Origin: Lineus longissimus
Taxonomy: Eukaryota > Nemertea > Pilidiophora > Heteronemertea > Lineidae
Length of the DNA: 64,000 nucleotides
Direction: 5' to 3'
Assembly (NCBI RefSeq): GCF_910592395.1
Contig: NC_088319.1
Span: forward strand, 17,360,001 to 17,424,000
Part shown: piece by piece, positions 34,721-47,800 of the stretch
Layout of the letters: every line of letters begins with the position of its first letter
Numbering within the stretch: position 1 is the first letter of the stretch
The notes under the pieces: model-generated
Databases searched by the model: none
Told to the model about the DNA's origin: nothing
What the model saw: the letters and a program-made list of their open reading frames with translations, nothing else
Translations under genes and position numbers: made by a program

Positions 34721-36307
34721 GGGGCGCGTAGTCTCGTCGGCATGATCTGTCTCCGTCAAGCTAAGATCATAGTCCAAACCTGATCACCAAGGGCTACCAC
34801 TTCGTCGACGTTTGCGTATATACTATGAGCTATTGATTAGGCGATCTATGATTAATGTCTAGACTGTATCGATCAAGTTGGCTCCGCCGCTGGGACGCCG
34901 ATTGGGTTACCCGTGTGCGCTCTAGGTGAGAAGGTAACATCAACTTAACTCATTGATCTAATCCCGATTGCAGGCACCATGCAGCGTTCTATTAAAGGAT
35001 GACCACGCTAAAATGCTCTACTCTCCGCCGTGGAAGTTATCTTTTAGAAACTTTGTTTGTACAATCAGCCCCTCCCGAAGTCACCCTCTCTATGCTGATT
35101 TCTCGAGGGCCGGAGACTCCCCCGGCCGGCTCGAACTAGTGCAGTATGGAGTTTGGCAACACTATTCACGGACCCCTCCCCCTCTGCGTCCCTTGAAAAA
35201 CACGCACAAGAGGCATGCGGCGCCTCCATCCTAGTGTCGACGGTCCGCGGCCTCCCAGCCCATGGCCACGGTCTTCCATTTTCGGTTCTCCGTCACTGAT
35301 CTGAACGGCTTCTGCTCAAGAAGACCAAAATCAATGCGTGATCAGTTGCCGTCTGCTAATGCCATCTATCGCCTGCCTTAGTATTAGCGACCTATTTATT
35401 TTTTTATTTTTGCCAATAAATCAGTTCAGACAGTACTACCAAGGACACGACTAATTTATTGATAGCCCGGCGGCGCAGACGACTATCCAGTGGCGCTTCG
35501 TACGGGAATTCGTGGAACCTTTCTGGTCAACGCCTGCATTGGCGATGGATCGATCACAGCCTAAAGAAAGAAATAAAGCTAACCGATCTTTTGGTTTGAT
35601 TAGCTGCGCGTCTTGCTCGATGTGGAGTCTGACTCTGCATTTGAAACATACATTTTGTACATATGATCAGAACCTAAGACTCCTCCGATTTTTTAAACGG
35701 CCGTTGATACGAACAAAGAGAAAAAGCTCAGAGTAACCGACTTCTCTATCTAAGGCAAAAGCGATTGATGTGCCCGTCTCAGTAAATCATTTTTTGTATG
35801 TAGCCAACGTGACGGCTGTTGATACCAAAGATGGATAGCAAACCCGTCTCCTACAAGCCAGTGCTGACCCCTATCAAGAAACCTTGGCCATATTAATGAT
35901 TGACCCAGAATTGAATTGGATGCATCAAGCAAATTGTAGATACATGTAGATAAACCCTGGTAGGTGGTGTCCTCTAACGACTGTCACATCACTACAGAGC
36001 CTCGCTACTGACCCCACGTCAGATGGTACGTAGATCTCGTCGTCTTGGCAACGGAGTTTTTTCTCTCCATTTTTTTATTATCGACGAATTAGCATAGCTG
36101 GCAGACGGCATGGCCATCAATTCTGCATCCATAGAGAATGTTATTATTTGCCTCGTTGGTCTAAAATGCTGTATTGCCGCATAATGACTCTGGGCCGCCG
36201 TTGGCAACTTCTCAAGGACAACACAAAATATCAGTTGATTAGCAGTTGGCATTTATCTCGGCTGATTGTGAGTGAGCCCAAGGATTGAAAGTGGAAATAA
36301 AGCATCA

Positions 36308-36443
36308 CTTGGCAAAGCTTCTCGGTAGACCATCCCGAGGAAATCGGGGGTGTTCGCCTGTCCGGCCCAGCACACAGGCAGGGCCGGAGAAGCGAACGTT
36401 AACCCCTGATTTCCTCGGGATGCGGTAAACCGAGCAAGCTCAA
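36308..36443. repeat. Long imperfect hairpin with ~60-bp arms
   Basis: The left arm (about 36308-36368) includes CATCCCGAGGAAATCGGGGG and ends GTCCGGCCC. The right arm (about 36381-36443) starts GGGCCGG and includes GATTTCCTCGGGATG and CCGAGCAAGCT. The arms pair over most of their length around a ~12-base loop. It could be a foldback transposon relic or the template of a hairpin RNA. Confidence 0.75.
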
Positions 36444-36510
36444 GTATCTTCATCTTTGAGCCAGCGACACTTCAGTAGGGATCAAGCAGCGGTTAACAGG
36501 AATGACCGAT

Positions 36511-36920
36511 GGCCGTGCGGGCGACAAAAACAAATGTTTTTCGAAAACATTTGTTTTTGAAACAGTTATCGAATATTAAACATGCAATATATTTTTCACC
36601 TAGTCAAAATGTTTTTCGTCAAAACGTCGCCCGTTTCCGGGTGACTGCAACGAAACGTAAAACATTTTTTGCGTCATCATCGTCATTAGCCAATCACGAT
36701 GACGTTCAGCGTCATGTGATACCAACCAAGCGGGGGTGTGACGTATGGCGCAACCATGGTTACCCCCTTTTGACGTGATCTGTGACGTGACCGTGTCATT
36801 TTGTCTCCCATGTGCGAGTGATTGAAACAAACACGACAAAGATGCAAAACATTTCGAAAACAACTGAAAACAAATGTTTTCAGTTTCGCTGTCATTTTGT
36901 TGCCCGTGTGCGCTCAGCTT
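36511..36920. mobile_element. Candidate MITE with repeated GGGCGACAAAA ends
   Basis: The left end reads GTGCGGGCGACAAAAACAAA. The reverse complement of the right end reads CACACGGGCAACAAAATGAC. Internal relatives occur at about 36625 (AAAACGTCGCCCGTTTCCGG) and 36797 (TCATTTTGTCTCCCATGTGC). A perfect palindrome with 16-bp arms and a 3-bp centre lies at 36525-36559. No transposase frame is seen. Confidence 0.55.
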
Positions 36921-38393
36921 TACCGACCGCCTGGTTGTGACGTTTTCCTCATAACTCTGTGATAGGAAGTCTTGATTATGAAAAAAAAAGTTCCTGCCAG
37001 AGTGGGGCAAGTGGGCGGCTTATGAAAGTTCAACCCTCCAGATAGGAAATGTTGCAGAAAGCGATCCTTTTCCGGTTTCCTGATAGTCCGTCTAGCAAGG
37101 TCCCCCCAGGACACTGTCAAGGGGTCACCTCATAAGCGGGGTGTGGGTCCTTTTTCTGCGAATCGCGAGGACTCGGCACCTCTCTGAGCGCTATACCTCC
37201 CTGGCTACGTCTCTGTCATAGAATCTCCTAGAACGACCCACGCACATAGTTGAGAGATAGCCAATACCTCGTGTCGGTCTAAGATAGTAGTGTTATACTC
37301 CATTAAGACCGTAACGCCTCTCCCTACACTCCGGACCTGGCGGATCGGCCTTGTCCCCGGTACGACAGGATGCCGAAGTCGTCGCCTGTGCCAAACAGCC
37401 TATAGTTTCGTGGTCAGAATTCATGGCGATTTCACACGGCCTCCAACCTGGAACTCCACTGGCGGCCGTGTGATAAAGGTGCTTGGACATGTTGGACACT
37501 GCAAGTAATTAACATGACCATTTAAAGGACATACACAGTATTGTGCATAAAAACTGACAACTATAGGCTACACCGTGTCTGTGCATAAAGATGGACAACT
37601 AGGGTTTTTTTTAACTTTAGAGATGATTGAAATTGCTTTACACGTACATGTATTAAGAGTCTTCTAATATCAAAATTTACCTTTCGAGTGGGATATATTC
37701 TTTCTGGTCCGTATTTGGTCTGCTGGAGAGTGGCCGTGGCCCTTTTATCATGAATCACAGTGTCAGTGTTCTCAGTTTTATTTTAGGCGACCATTAAAGG
37801 TCAGTGTCCCATCAACCCAAAAGATATGATAAAAAGCAATAATATCAACATCAAACGGCTCAGTCTCCGCCAGCGCAATGCACCGCAGCACTGCCGTACA
37901 ATGCACCCATGACCTTCAACACAGAAAATATCGTGAGTCGTAAAAAATGACTGTCTGTAACCATGGTTACGGCAGAGTATGACGGAGATATTGAATGTAT
38001 ATTCATTTCGTGCCCCAAGAGCCAACCAACTCCCACGGTTTTTTTCGGCAACGACTGTGCATGTATACATCAGACTCGGCTGGAAGGAAGGAAACCATAT
38101 GCCTAGTCACAACCGAGATTAAATCACTTGATGTTGATTTTGACTTCGAATATGAATGCCAGTTTATCTTGACTTCCTTTGGTTCTGTCCTTTACGGGAT
38201 GGGGTCAACCCAACAAGTCCGGCGCCGGGTTGTGTAGCAGTTCCTCTTCTGTTTGATATGTCTTATGGAGGGTACATTTCCCCATGCATCTTACCCTTTA
38301 ATGCGTGGTAAATGACAACACTATTGAATTGTTTCTCAAGATTGGTAAGACGTCCAGCCTTAGGCAAAAACCTCTATAAGTTCTAATCTGAAA

Positions 38394-38464
38394 GGAACAC
38401 ACTGGATCAGACGATCAGAATCAGAACACACTGGATCAGAACACACTGGATCAGACGATCAACA
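38394..38464 (+). repeat. Short tandem repeat GAACACACTGGATCA
   Basis: GAACACACTGGATCA occurs three times in succession. The first and third copies are extended by GACGATCA. The pattern is a local replication-slippage duplication. Confidence 0.85.
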
Positions 38465-41400
38465 CATCCGTGAGGACATAAGGTTTAAACTATAAAACAA
38501 TGGAAAACGTAGGCTTAGAAAACATATATCGTCTTAAATGTGTTACCTACGCGCCAGCAACAATTCAATTTCATCATCATGTGTATAAGCCTTGATTATG
38601 CTGACCCAACCATTCGTATCGGGGTGAGGTCCGACAGGAATATGTCAGTGAGGAAGCAGTGACCTGTTGGATTTGAGTAAGTCGAACGAAGTCGCTGATG
38701 GTGTATTTACGAGTATTCTGGTCAAGTCGAGTTGTGCACCTCAGTCGCCTTGAAATCACCAACTGGAACCCACGACCTTCTGCCTGTAATAATCTTCAAT
38801 CGACCTGTGTTTGGTCTATTAACATTAAACATTTCGTTCAAGTATTGTTCTAAGCTGCAAATGTAAGCATACTCCGAAGACATTTGCAAAAACCAGCCAT
38901 TGATGAACCATGTATGTAATACAATAACCGTACCATACTGTCGCGTTCAATGTACTTTAGCGAAGCGGCAAAGTCAAGACAAGTAAAGATCCCGGAGTGC
39001 AAACTATCTTGTATCAGCAACGTTGACATTTAAAGCGAAGACCCATACATTCATTAACTGCATATTTCACTAACCCACGTTAAAAAAACAAGACGGTAAA
39101 AGGTTTTTAAGTGCTGCTAGAATTCGAAATTGATTTTAGGAAAAAAACGCCGCAAAGAACATATCGACTCTTAAAAGAAACTCGGCCTCTCACACGCGCG
39201 GCTCAGTCGGAGTCGTGTGATTTTTCATCCGAAATTGCATTAAATTGTCTTTTTACGCCGATCGTCTAGCATGTCTGGTATACACGGGTTTTTTCTCTCT
39301 TATACCGTTAGTACTGATACAGATAGCAGACAGCGAGACGGGAAGAACGCAAAGGTTGAAATTCGAACAATATTTTTAATGAGGGTTCAAATACCTTAGA
39401 GAGAGATTGGCTCGCATTCACTTGGACTTTGCGTCAGAGGCGGTGAAAGTTCAATATCATTTCGTTGAACACTTGTTCGCGCCAGAAACATAAACAATAG
39501 CTCACATGATAAATTTCATTTCACTTTTTGAAGGAATTATAAACCCGGGTGTAATAAATAACACTGCGGAAAATCATTTCACTTGCATGTTGTATTTGCT
39601 GAACGGTTACCAAAGAAAAAACAGCTGTTGCAAGTTTGAACAAATAGGAAACCTAGTTTGCTCTTTCTCACGCTTTATAGAACAAAATATACCGTTTTCA
39701 TTTATGGACAATATCAGCAACATTCGGTATCCATCCCAAATATGCCTAAGGTTTGCGCTACTTCAAAAAAGGCGGATCTGCATGTGGGGCCTATAATAAC
39801 ATGAGAGAAGATCCCTAATCTAATCCATTGTCTCTTGTTGATCATACCTCTGTCAAACCATTCAGACCAAATAACCTGAAACATAACCGTTTTTTCTTTT
39901 CCCCCTTTCCCGCTCACACATAAGCGACGTGGCTCATAACCTTAAGCTCCCTTTCAGCTTTGGGTGTGTATGTAAACAACGATGGTTGGATCACCCAACG
40001 CCGGCATCATCTGGTATAAAGCCTACCTTGAATGCGTGATCTTTAGTAAAAGCAAAGATGTATACATGATACAGAGGGGACACCCCAGGTCAATGGGGGA
40101 CAATGCCACAGCCTGCTTCGTGGCTGGGACTGCATAATTCCCCTGTCGATATTTGAATAATAGCATCACAACACAATGGAATACCCCCGAGTTTGACTGC
40201 CGCCTAACGCCCTATTGCAGCCAGCGTAATATTAACATGATCATCCTGCAGGAACAGCAAACAGAAGGTGTACGCACCTCTCAGCCTCCTCCGGCTCACA
40301 TCCAACATCAATATAATGCTACCTTCTATTGTTATCTTGTATGTTTTGCATTATTGTAAATTTTTATCCAATGCGGTGCGTGGAAACTTTATGCGTCAGA
40401 ATTGTGTCAAATGAAATGACATCCCAGGGTCGAGGTGTTCTGAGTCACGAGACCCTTTTCCACTACTAAAAATCTGCGGGGCTCGACCCGGGTCGGGTAA
40501 AAGACGTGTAACGGAAATGGGTCGAACGGGCTCGGCACTGTGCCATTTTCATTTTTCTGCTGCATTACGATGAGTTTTCGTGAGATTGTCAGAAAATATC
40601 AACGGCATCGTAACGACCAAACGCAGCATGATAATTTGAATTATACTCTGCCACAAAATAGCCAACATGGCGCAGCGGTATTCATCAATAATATATTCAG
40701 CCTTGGCGAACATCGATTTTTTTGTGTCTATTCAAATGCCTGCTCTCGACATTATGCAGAAGTCTCGCTAAGAGTTTAAACTATACATGTAGGTATAGAT
40801 AAAGATGTTTAAACAAGGAAATTTGATAGTTTTAATCATATCGAAAGTACAGGCAAGTCGTTATTCTGCGATATAAGATAAAACTCATATATAAAAGGAG
40901 ATTAAAACTCCTTCAACACACCAACACAGGTCACTGAACCTTGCTGTCTTTTGTATCCGTATCCAACCAAACAATGCCACTATAATAAATAAACGTGATT
41001 GTCGTGTAAAAAACGGCTGGACCCAAGTCCTCCTTGTCTTATCAACTCTAATGGGATTTGCGTTCCCAAACAATCGAAGGTTACTCCCAGCAATCGGTGA
41101 TATTATCATGACATGAATGACAGAACTCCCTGTTTTTATGCCGATGGGATTAACGTCAAAAACAATCCCTGGAGATAAAAAATACGAAAATGCGAAAATT
41201 AGCTCTGCACGCAACTCGCCCCACCCACTGGACGCCACATGGCGCACGCGGCAAGACCTTACCTTCCGCCAGTGCTCGGAGGATCGCGACACAGACACTG
41301 GACACCTACCATTGTTGGCTCGTCTTCACTTTTGTTTCGCAGCTGTTCGTGGCCCACGTCCTCTCAAGGCCAGCGCAGGTTATATCGGCGCAAGATTAGG

Positions 41401-44400
41401 TCACTGAGGAGAAGCTTTTGTCTCCGTTTTTTACGGGACGGCGTTCCAGAGATATTCATGGAAACCAATCAGAAATCGTCCTTTGTGCTGAGTGCATTTC
41501 ATGACCGTCCTCCAGAAAAAAATAACGCGATTATTAACGGAATAATGGTGTTTATTGGGAGAGCTACCTAATCATTTTTTACGACAAAGAGGTGAATTAT
41601 GCTGTTAAATTTTGTCAAGGACAAGGGCTATTTTTAGAGGAGCAGCGCTTAACTCAGATGAACTTTCGTTTGGAGAAATTGAGGTTTTTTCGGCATGATT
41701 TATCTTGGTTTTTGGCAATGTGAAGGGCGTGGTGGTGCGTCCCGCCATCTGTTTTAGTCGTCGGTCCTTGGTAGTGGTGATATCAGGCCGTAATCATTGA
41801 GGGCTCTTAAGCTTTAAGGGTAGGGGAGGAATATGAAATACTATGTTGTGTTTCAAGTAGCTTTCAGGGCAGGGATTGTCTGGGGTGTTCCCGATGTGGT
41901 CTTGACCGTATTTTCAAGCACTGTTTGTTGTTTTAGGCTGAGCGGCAGATTTTAATTTCTTTGGTAGTGTTGCTGTTCTTCGCCAGCCTTCAAAAGGAAA
42001 ACACACAAATTCTTCTGTATATGCTTTATATCCATTTAGCCACCCGATCGTCCTAACAGTGACGCGCACCTCCCGGCTCCTCAGACACGGATTGAATATT
42101 TTGACTGGCAATAACTGATAAACGTCAGTGTTGGTTAGTTCACGGTTTATAAGAGTCTTGACCGTCACTACGCCGAGGGCTGATCGTCTTCCGTATATTC
42201 AATTCAAATATACAAGTGTCAGTTGATTGGGTATAGGATGCGGCGCCGTCAACGGGGCAAAGAAGGTCATTCCTTTTGATTTTCAGCTCCAATGGTAAGC
42301 GAAATGTCCAGTTATCGTAACTAGTTTTCTTCAAAAAGTTATTGGGAAGAAGACATTATTTCATTAAAAGTACTAGGTTTTACCCGACCTAGAACGTTCA
42401 GAATATTATCTTATTGTAGGACACAATTCGCCACACAATGCGCCGACCCAGACAGCTAGAAATATAAAAATGACGACAATTTCACTTACGAAAGAAACTT
42501 TAAACACAGTAACTGGAACATGCTACTTTTTGTCAGTCGAAAGACGTTTTGAAAATAAAATGAACCAAGTCATTATTTACTTCTTTGGTGCCTGCCATGT
42601 CATTCATCGCAGGTTCATCTTTTTTAAAGAACACATCCTCGATTTTGCACAACATTCGTTAGACAGACGTTCTTTTCAATACAGTTTGGTGTCCAATTAT
42701 AGTTCGTTTGCAAAACAAGCAAAATGTAAAAGCAATTCAATTTGATTAAAGTAATCGTATCACAGTATTCTTGTTGTTATTACACAGGCACAACAAAATC
42801 CTCCAGTGCACTCGTGATAGTGTATAAATCATCGTGTTTCCTCAGACAGCGCAGGCCGTGCCCATGGCCGTATCATGCCGGTGTGCAAGGGATAGTAGTC
42901 CAAGGGCTGATAGTCCGTGTAACAACAGCCCGCATTGCTAAATGTTTTGGTTAGGGTTAGCAGTACAATAGATCATGCTGCTTAATTGGTCAAATACAAT
43001 GCTACCGGACTATGACTCCAGGGGGACTATATCCGCTGTCACACCGGCAGGCTTTCGTGGAGAAGTTCGGGCTCCACTGTCACAGCCCGCTGACAAAATG
43101 AAGAACACTTGCATGGATAACACCACTCCAAACTTTTATTTAACAAACGCTGCACTTGTAAATTTATCAACAATATTGTTGTACTCGAAGTGCAAAAAAA
43201 TCGCAGGCGTCTCATCATGTACTTTAGTATAACCCGTGAAACCGACGCTTCTTCTCAGCTTACGGGTGTTTTGTTATGGCGGTTTTTTACATTGGTAAAA
43301 GTGAGAGAGAACACCCCAGCTGCAAGTTTTTTTGTCGACCAAGACATGAGTTTTCGATGTTTAAGTAGGCTTACATTGTATCTTGTGTCTTTGGCGAATT
43401 TACAGTCAGGCCTCCATGTTTTCCTGAATAAGTTCTTTGCTTGAAGAGCTAAGGCCGAATCGGCTTGGACAGTTAAAGGACAAAATGCATGAGAAACTGC
43501 GCCCTCTTTAAAATACCACTGGAGCACCCTGTATACAGAAAATGAACAGTTCATTCATACACCTGTACGCAAAACCCATACTGATTAAGGCTATGATAGG
43601 TTTTTGATGACCGATTTAAACTGGTCTGGACAACATGTTGCTCTAATGGGATTTTAAAGGAAGCACGTTTGCTCAGCAAAACATTCGGTTTATGCTTAAT
43701 TGGTCTCAAGGCAGCAGTGGTGAAACATCTTCAACTTGCTCATTAAAGAAGATTTAGGAATGACCTAGGCGCCATAACATTCATAAACATCATAATTATT
43801 CGCATTGCGCACGCGCCATCTGGGTTCATATGTACTTTATAGTTGCGTATATATCGGTCGTATAAGCAGGGCATTATCTGAGACAGCTTTCAAGTAGAGA
43901 TGGCGGTGAGGTCCCATGATGACCTTATGTCAACGAGACTCCATAAGCAGTCCACAGTCATCCGAAACATAGTCTCCTATTGGGAGGATCGAATGGAGAT
44001 ACACTTAGCATGTTCAGAGGGCCTCAGTGGCGCGCTCAAGCGTGAAGTTACTCGTAACAGACACAAAACCGTAACATTAACTTTTTTAAAGTTTTTTTCT
44101 TTTTCTTTTTGTTGTTGTTGTTTTTAATAGTTTTTTTTAATAATGTTGACGTACGGTTTTGACATCTATCGTTTCTATAGAAGCACTTTTTGTTATAGTT
44201 CTTATCATCATGATGTACGTTTATATGACTATAGAAGTACGTGAATGTCATAATAATCAAGAAGGTCATTGCTGCATCTCCCTTTAACAACCCCGTCCCA
44301 AAATGATCGGCAAACACCACTACCGCAACACGCATCTGATGCATAACAGAGTAACCTTGGGACGAATTAATAGCATCCCGAATGATTCCAATTGATTATA

Positions 44401-44629
44401 ATATCACTCTGAGATCTCGTTATCTGGTCGTAATCTCGCGGGCGTGGGCAGATTGGTCCAGACGTTATCATGCGGAGTCTGGAAGGAAATGGAATAAAGT
44501 GCGTTAGGCGATAAACATAGCGATAATGAGAGGTATAAAATGATAACCAATGTCTGTATTTGTCAATTCCAAGGGCATTGGTCATGTTGGTGTCAGCTGT
44601 ACTTTTGGGCGCGGCGTTGTTATCAGTGA

Positions 44630-44826
44630 CTTGTCCAAATTCTTGAAAATTGCGCCTTTCGCCTGCATTCAAGCCTTATCTAAGCCCAGCTCGACTGGAA
44701 AGATAATTATGAAGCGTTTTTAGATTAGTCTTGTCCCGATTCTTTAAAAATGCAACTTTCGCCTGTATCTTGTCCATTGTAGGCCCTATTTAGCCCTAAC
44801 GCGACTGGAAAGTTCAACATGAACCG
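44630..44826 (+). repeat. Diverged ~95-bp direct duplication
   Basis: Copy 1 (about 44630-44716) and copy 2 (about 44730-44826) share CTTGTCC, ATTCTT, TTTCGCCTG, TTAGCCC or TAAGCCC, CGACTGGAAAG and ATGAA(G/C)CG in the same order. They are imperfect, so the duplication is older than the 14.7-kb one. Confidence 0.7.
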
Positions 44827-47800
44827 TATCTACAGAGAAAGAAGAAATAGATATACTAACATACACGATACATAATACAATTTTTTTCCAGTAACCGATA
44901 TATATGTTCCTTGTCAGGAATAACTAATAAGAAGTAAGCTCCCAGACTGAGGCATGGTTCCGGCTGTAACTGGTGTCTGTCTGTCGCTCCCAGCGCTGTC
45001 TGGCTTTGTTACAATTCTGCTCTATTTCAAGATTTATATATTGAAATAAGTAGCGGCAGAAAAACATTTAATAATAGCTCCTAAAGTGCTCTGAGGGCTT
45101 AGGGGAAGGTAGAGAAGTTGGAACCAATGATTTGAAGTCGAAATACAGTTGTAGATTGTTTTATATTTGTTTAGTTCTCCAGTTGCAACACATTACAGTG
45201 GGTTGAAAAACAGTTCTTATCACACAAATTCAGTTAGGAAGTCATGAGAACTGGATAGCCTACATCCAATGGCACAATCATAAAACCAGTTTCCCGTATA
45301 TGATATACGTTTTCTCCTTTACCAAGCTAGTGAAATTTGCCAGTTTCGGCTCCTTGATTTTCGCCATGCTAAAACAACGCCTGCTTTACCCCACCAGGGT
45401 TAGGTTTTTGTCCAACATCAATAGAAAAAGTGTCCGTCCATAACTCGATTGCCAACTCTTGGTAAACGAGAAGTTGGTTGCATGCGCCGTGGCTAAAACA
45501 ACAGACAACTATATCGCATTGATGCCCTGGGTGCAATCGATCCTCGACCAGTATGATGCCTGGGCCACGGGTCTGGGTAGCGTCTAGCCACGTCCATCGG
45601 CGGCTTAGTGTCGTCTGCGACCTCAGCCTCTTCAATCCGGGTCTTTCGTTCCCGGGATATAGTGCAGCTCAATGAACGATGGGAACGAGGTCAGTATCGC
45701 CTGCTACACGGAGAAGAAGTCTGGGCAAATGGAATGTTGGCCAATTATTGGTATTCCGCCATCAAGGATGCTTGACTAATTCCCCTCTAAAGCATTATAA
45801 CATGACCGAACATCACATGCAGGGAACCGCGTCCACATTGTATAGTAAAGGGTTCGGGACGAGGTAGATATCACAGTAAACCGGATGTCTCGTTTCTAAG
45901 GATTACATCGGCAAAGATGCGGTTCAGCGCTACTGACTTGAAAATACGACCGGAAGTATTCGCTGTTGTTAATTGATCGTATAATACCCTCTCACGGATG
46001 CCTTGATGTGTAAACGCGCAAGGATCAATTAAAAATGGCCGAGAATCGAAAAAATCAAATTCGAAACTGTTTGGACTCGCATCGTTTCTCAGCGACCCTG
46101 CGGTCGATACTATGGCTTCCGTCTAGCTCTTTCGGTCGATCTTTACGATTGTTTATATAAGTGTCTCGGAGTGACGAGCTGATCTGCCTCGATGGTCAAA
46201 TGAACTGTCACAAGAACGTCTAAGGCAACGGGCTGTTCATTAGTTTCTCTGAAGGGTATTAGGAGGTCAGGGCACCAATGATTATATAGCTGTCTTCAGA
46301 GAACAGAAAGAAGCTCAATGTCTCTCGAAAGTGGAAAGAAACTTACTCCAATCGGAAAATGGAAAGAAATAATGCATTGATTGGCCTTTTAGGAAATTTA
46401 TGAGTGGTCGCGTTACCGGGGTTCCACTGTACACGTAAAAAGTTCTTCTATCATCGATAACTTCACAGAAGTTTTTAAACTGTCTAAAAGTTAAAACTCC
46501 TACCGACCTATCTTCATATTCAATGTTCATGACTTATGCGCACTCCACGACCGTTAAGAGCTAAATGGAGCTAGCCGCTTAATATCTAAGATAGCACTCG
46601 ATGACAATCACTTTGTTTGGAATCTATCTGATTGCTTCCTTATAGTACTTTCAAGGTACATTGGTCATAACAAAGAGAGATGAAGTACTTACCGAGCTAC
46701 TGCTGAACCCACCATGGGTAGACAGCGCCAGAATCTACGTTCTGCACCTTCCAACGGAAGTTATCGCTGTAAAAAAAACCAAGCGCACTGAATGCCTGCT
46801 ATTCAAATTACCCAATATTGTACCAGCCAAATAATGTTACTACAATATTATGAAATCCCTGTGATCTATTTGCATATTTTTCCGATACCTACCACGCAGT
46901 TTGAATAACCGAAACCTAACATCACACTCTTTGTAGTCGGTTGCAATAAACCGATAAAACGCTTTGGAAATACGACCGAATTTGGCATCGCCTTATCTAT
47001 CGTTGATGTTCTTTATATAAAACATAACTCCACCCCCCTGAACCGATCAATAAATTATTTTATGAAATTGAAAACATCGATACCCTGAAGAAATGTCTTC
47101 GACCTGTAAAACAACAATGGAACTATGCAGACACTTTTTGTTGAGTTTTAAAAAACATCAATGAACGTCATTGTCAGCCATCTTTAAATGGCACTCTCTA
47201 TACAATGGAGGTTAAAAAAACTCTACTATAGCGTTGTTTTGCATGTATAATTAATATGATGCTGACGTCATTCGAGACAGATTTGTAGGCAAATCGATGG
47301 AAAATCGAGGCTCCAAGGTCCAACTGTATGATCATTCATGTTCGTTCTTTTCGTTAGCTTGTTATGTTGTTATTCCAGACAGCCAACGCAGAGTGCTTTT
47401 TTTTACATATTATCGAATTTTGATCGCTTTTAGCTCGTAGAGATATTCGGTTGACATAGTAGTTTCTGCGTTAGCCCTGGGGAAGTTTCTACTTCAAAAC
47501 AGAGTTGTTAGTGCTTGTTCAATTCTGTGACGCAATTTGTGGCATTCACCACAAAGCTCAACTGTATTGTTAGAGGGCTGTCATTTGTTTCCAAGTTATC
47601 GATTTCTCATCGGTTGATCCAGAACAAAACAAATGAAAACGAAACATACTATGAACGACCTCTACGTAACCTTGATGGCACAACGGAAGCAGACCCACGC
47701 AACAACCGGAAGTTCGGCATATCTGGGGCTCGAAGGCCTACGTAACAAAGATGGATCGATTTTATTGGGAAAGATGTTGTTGGCGGTTTATACACTACTT

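Noticed and set aside
40885-41571. Overlapping 96-137-codon frames on both strands near 41.2 kb
   Set aside because: Frames are open on both strands because of local GC content, the longest starts with GTG, and no domain is visible.
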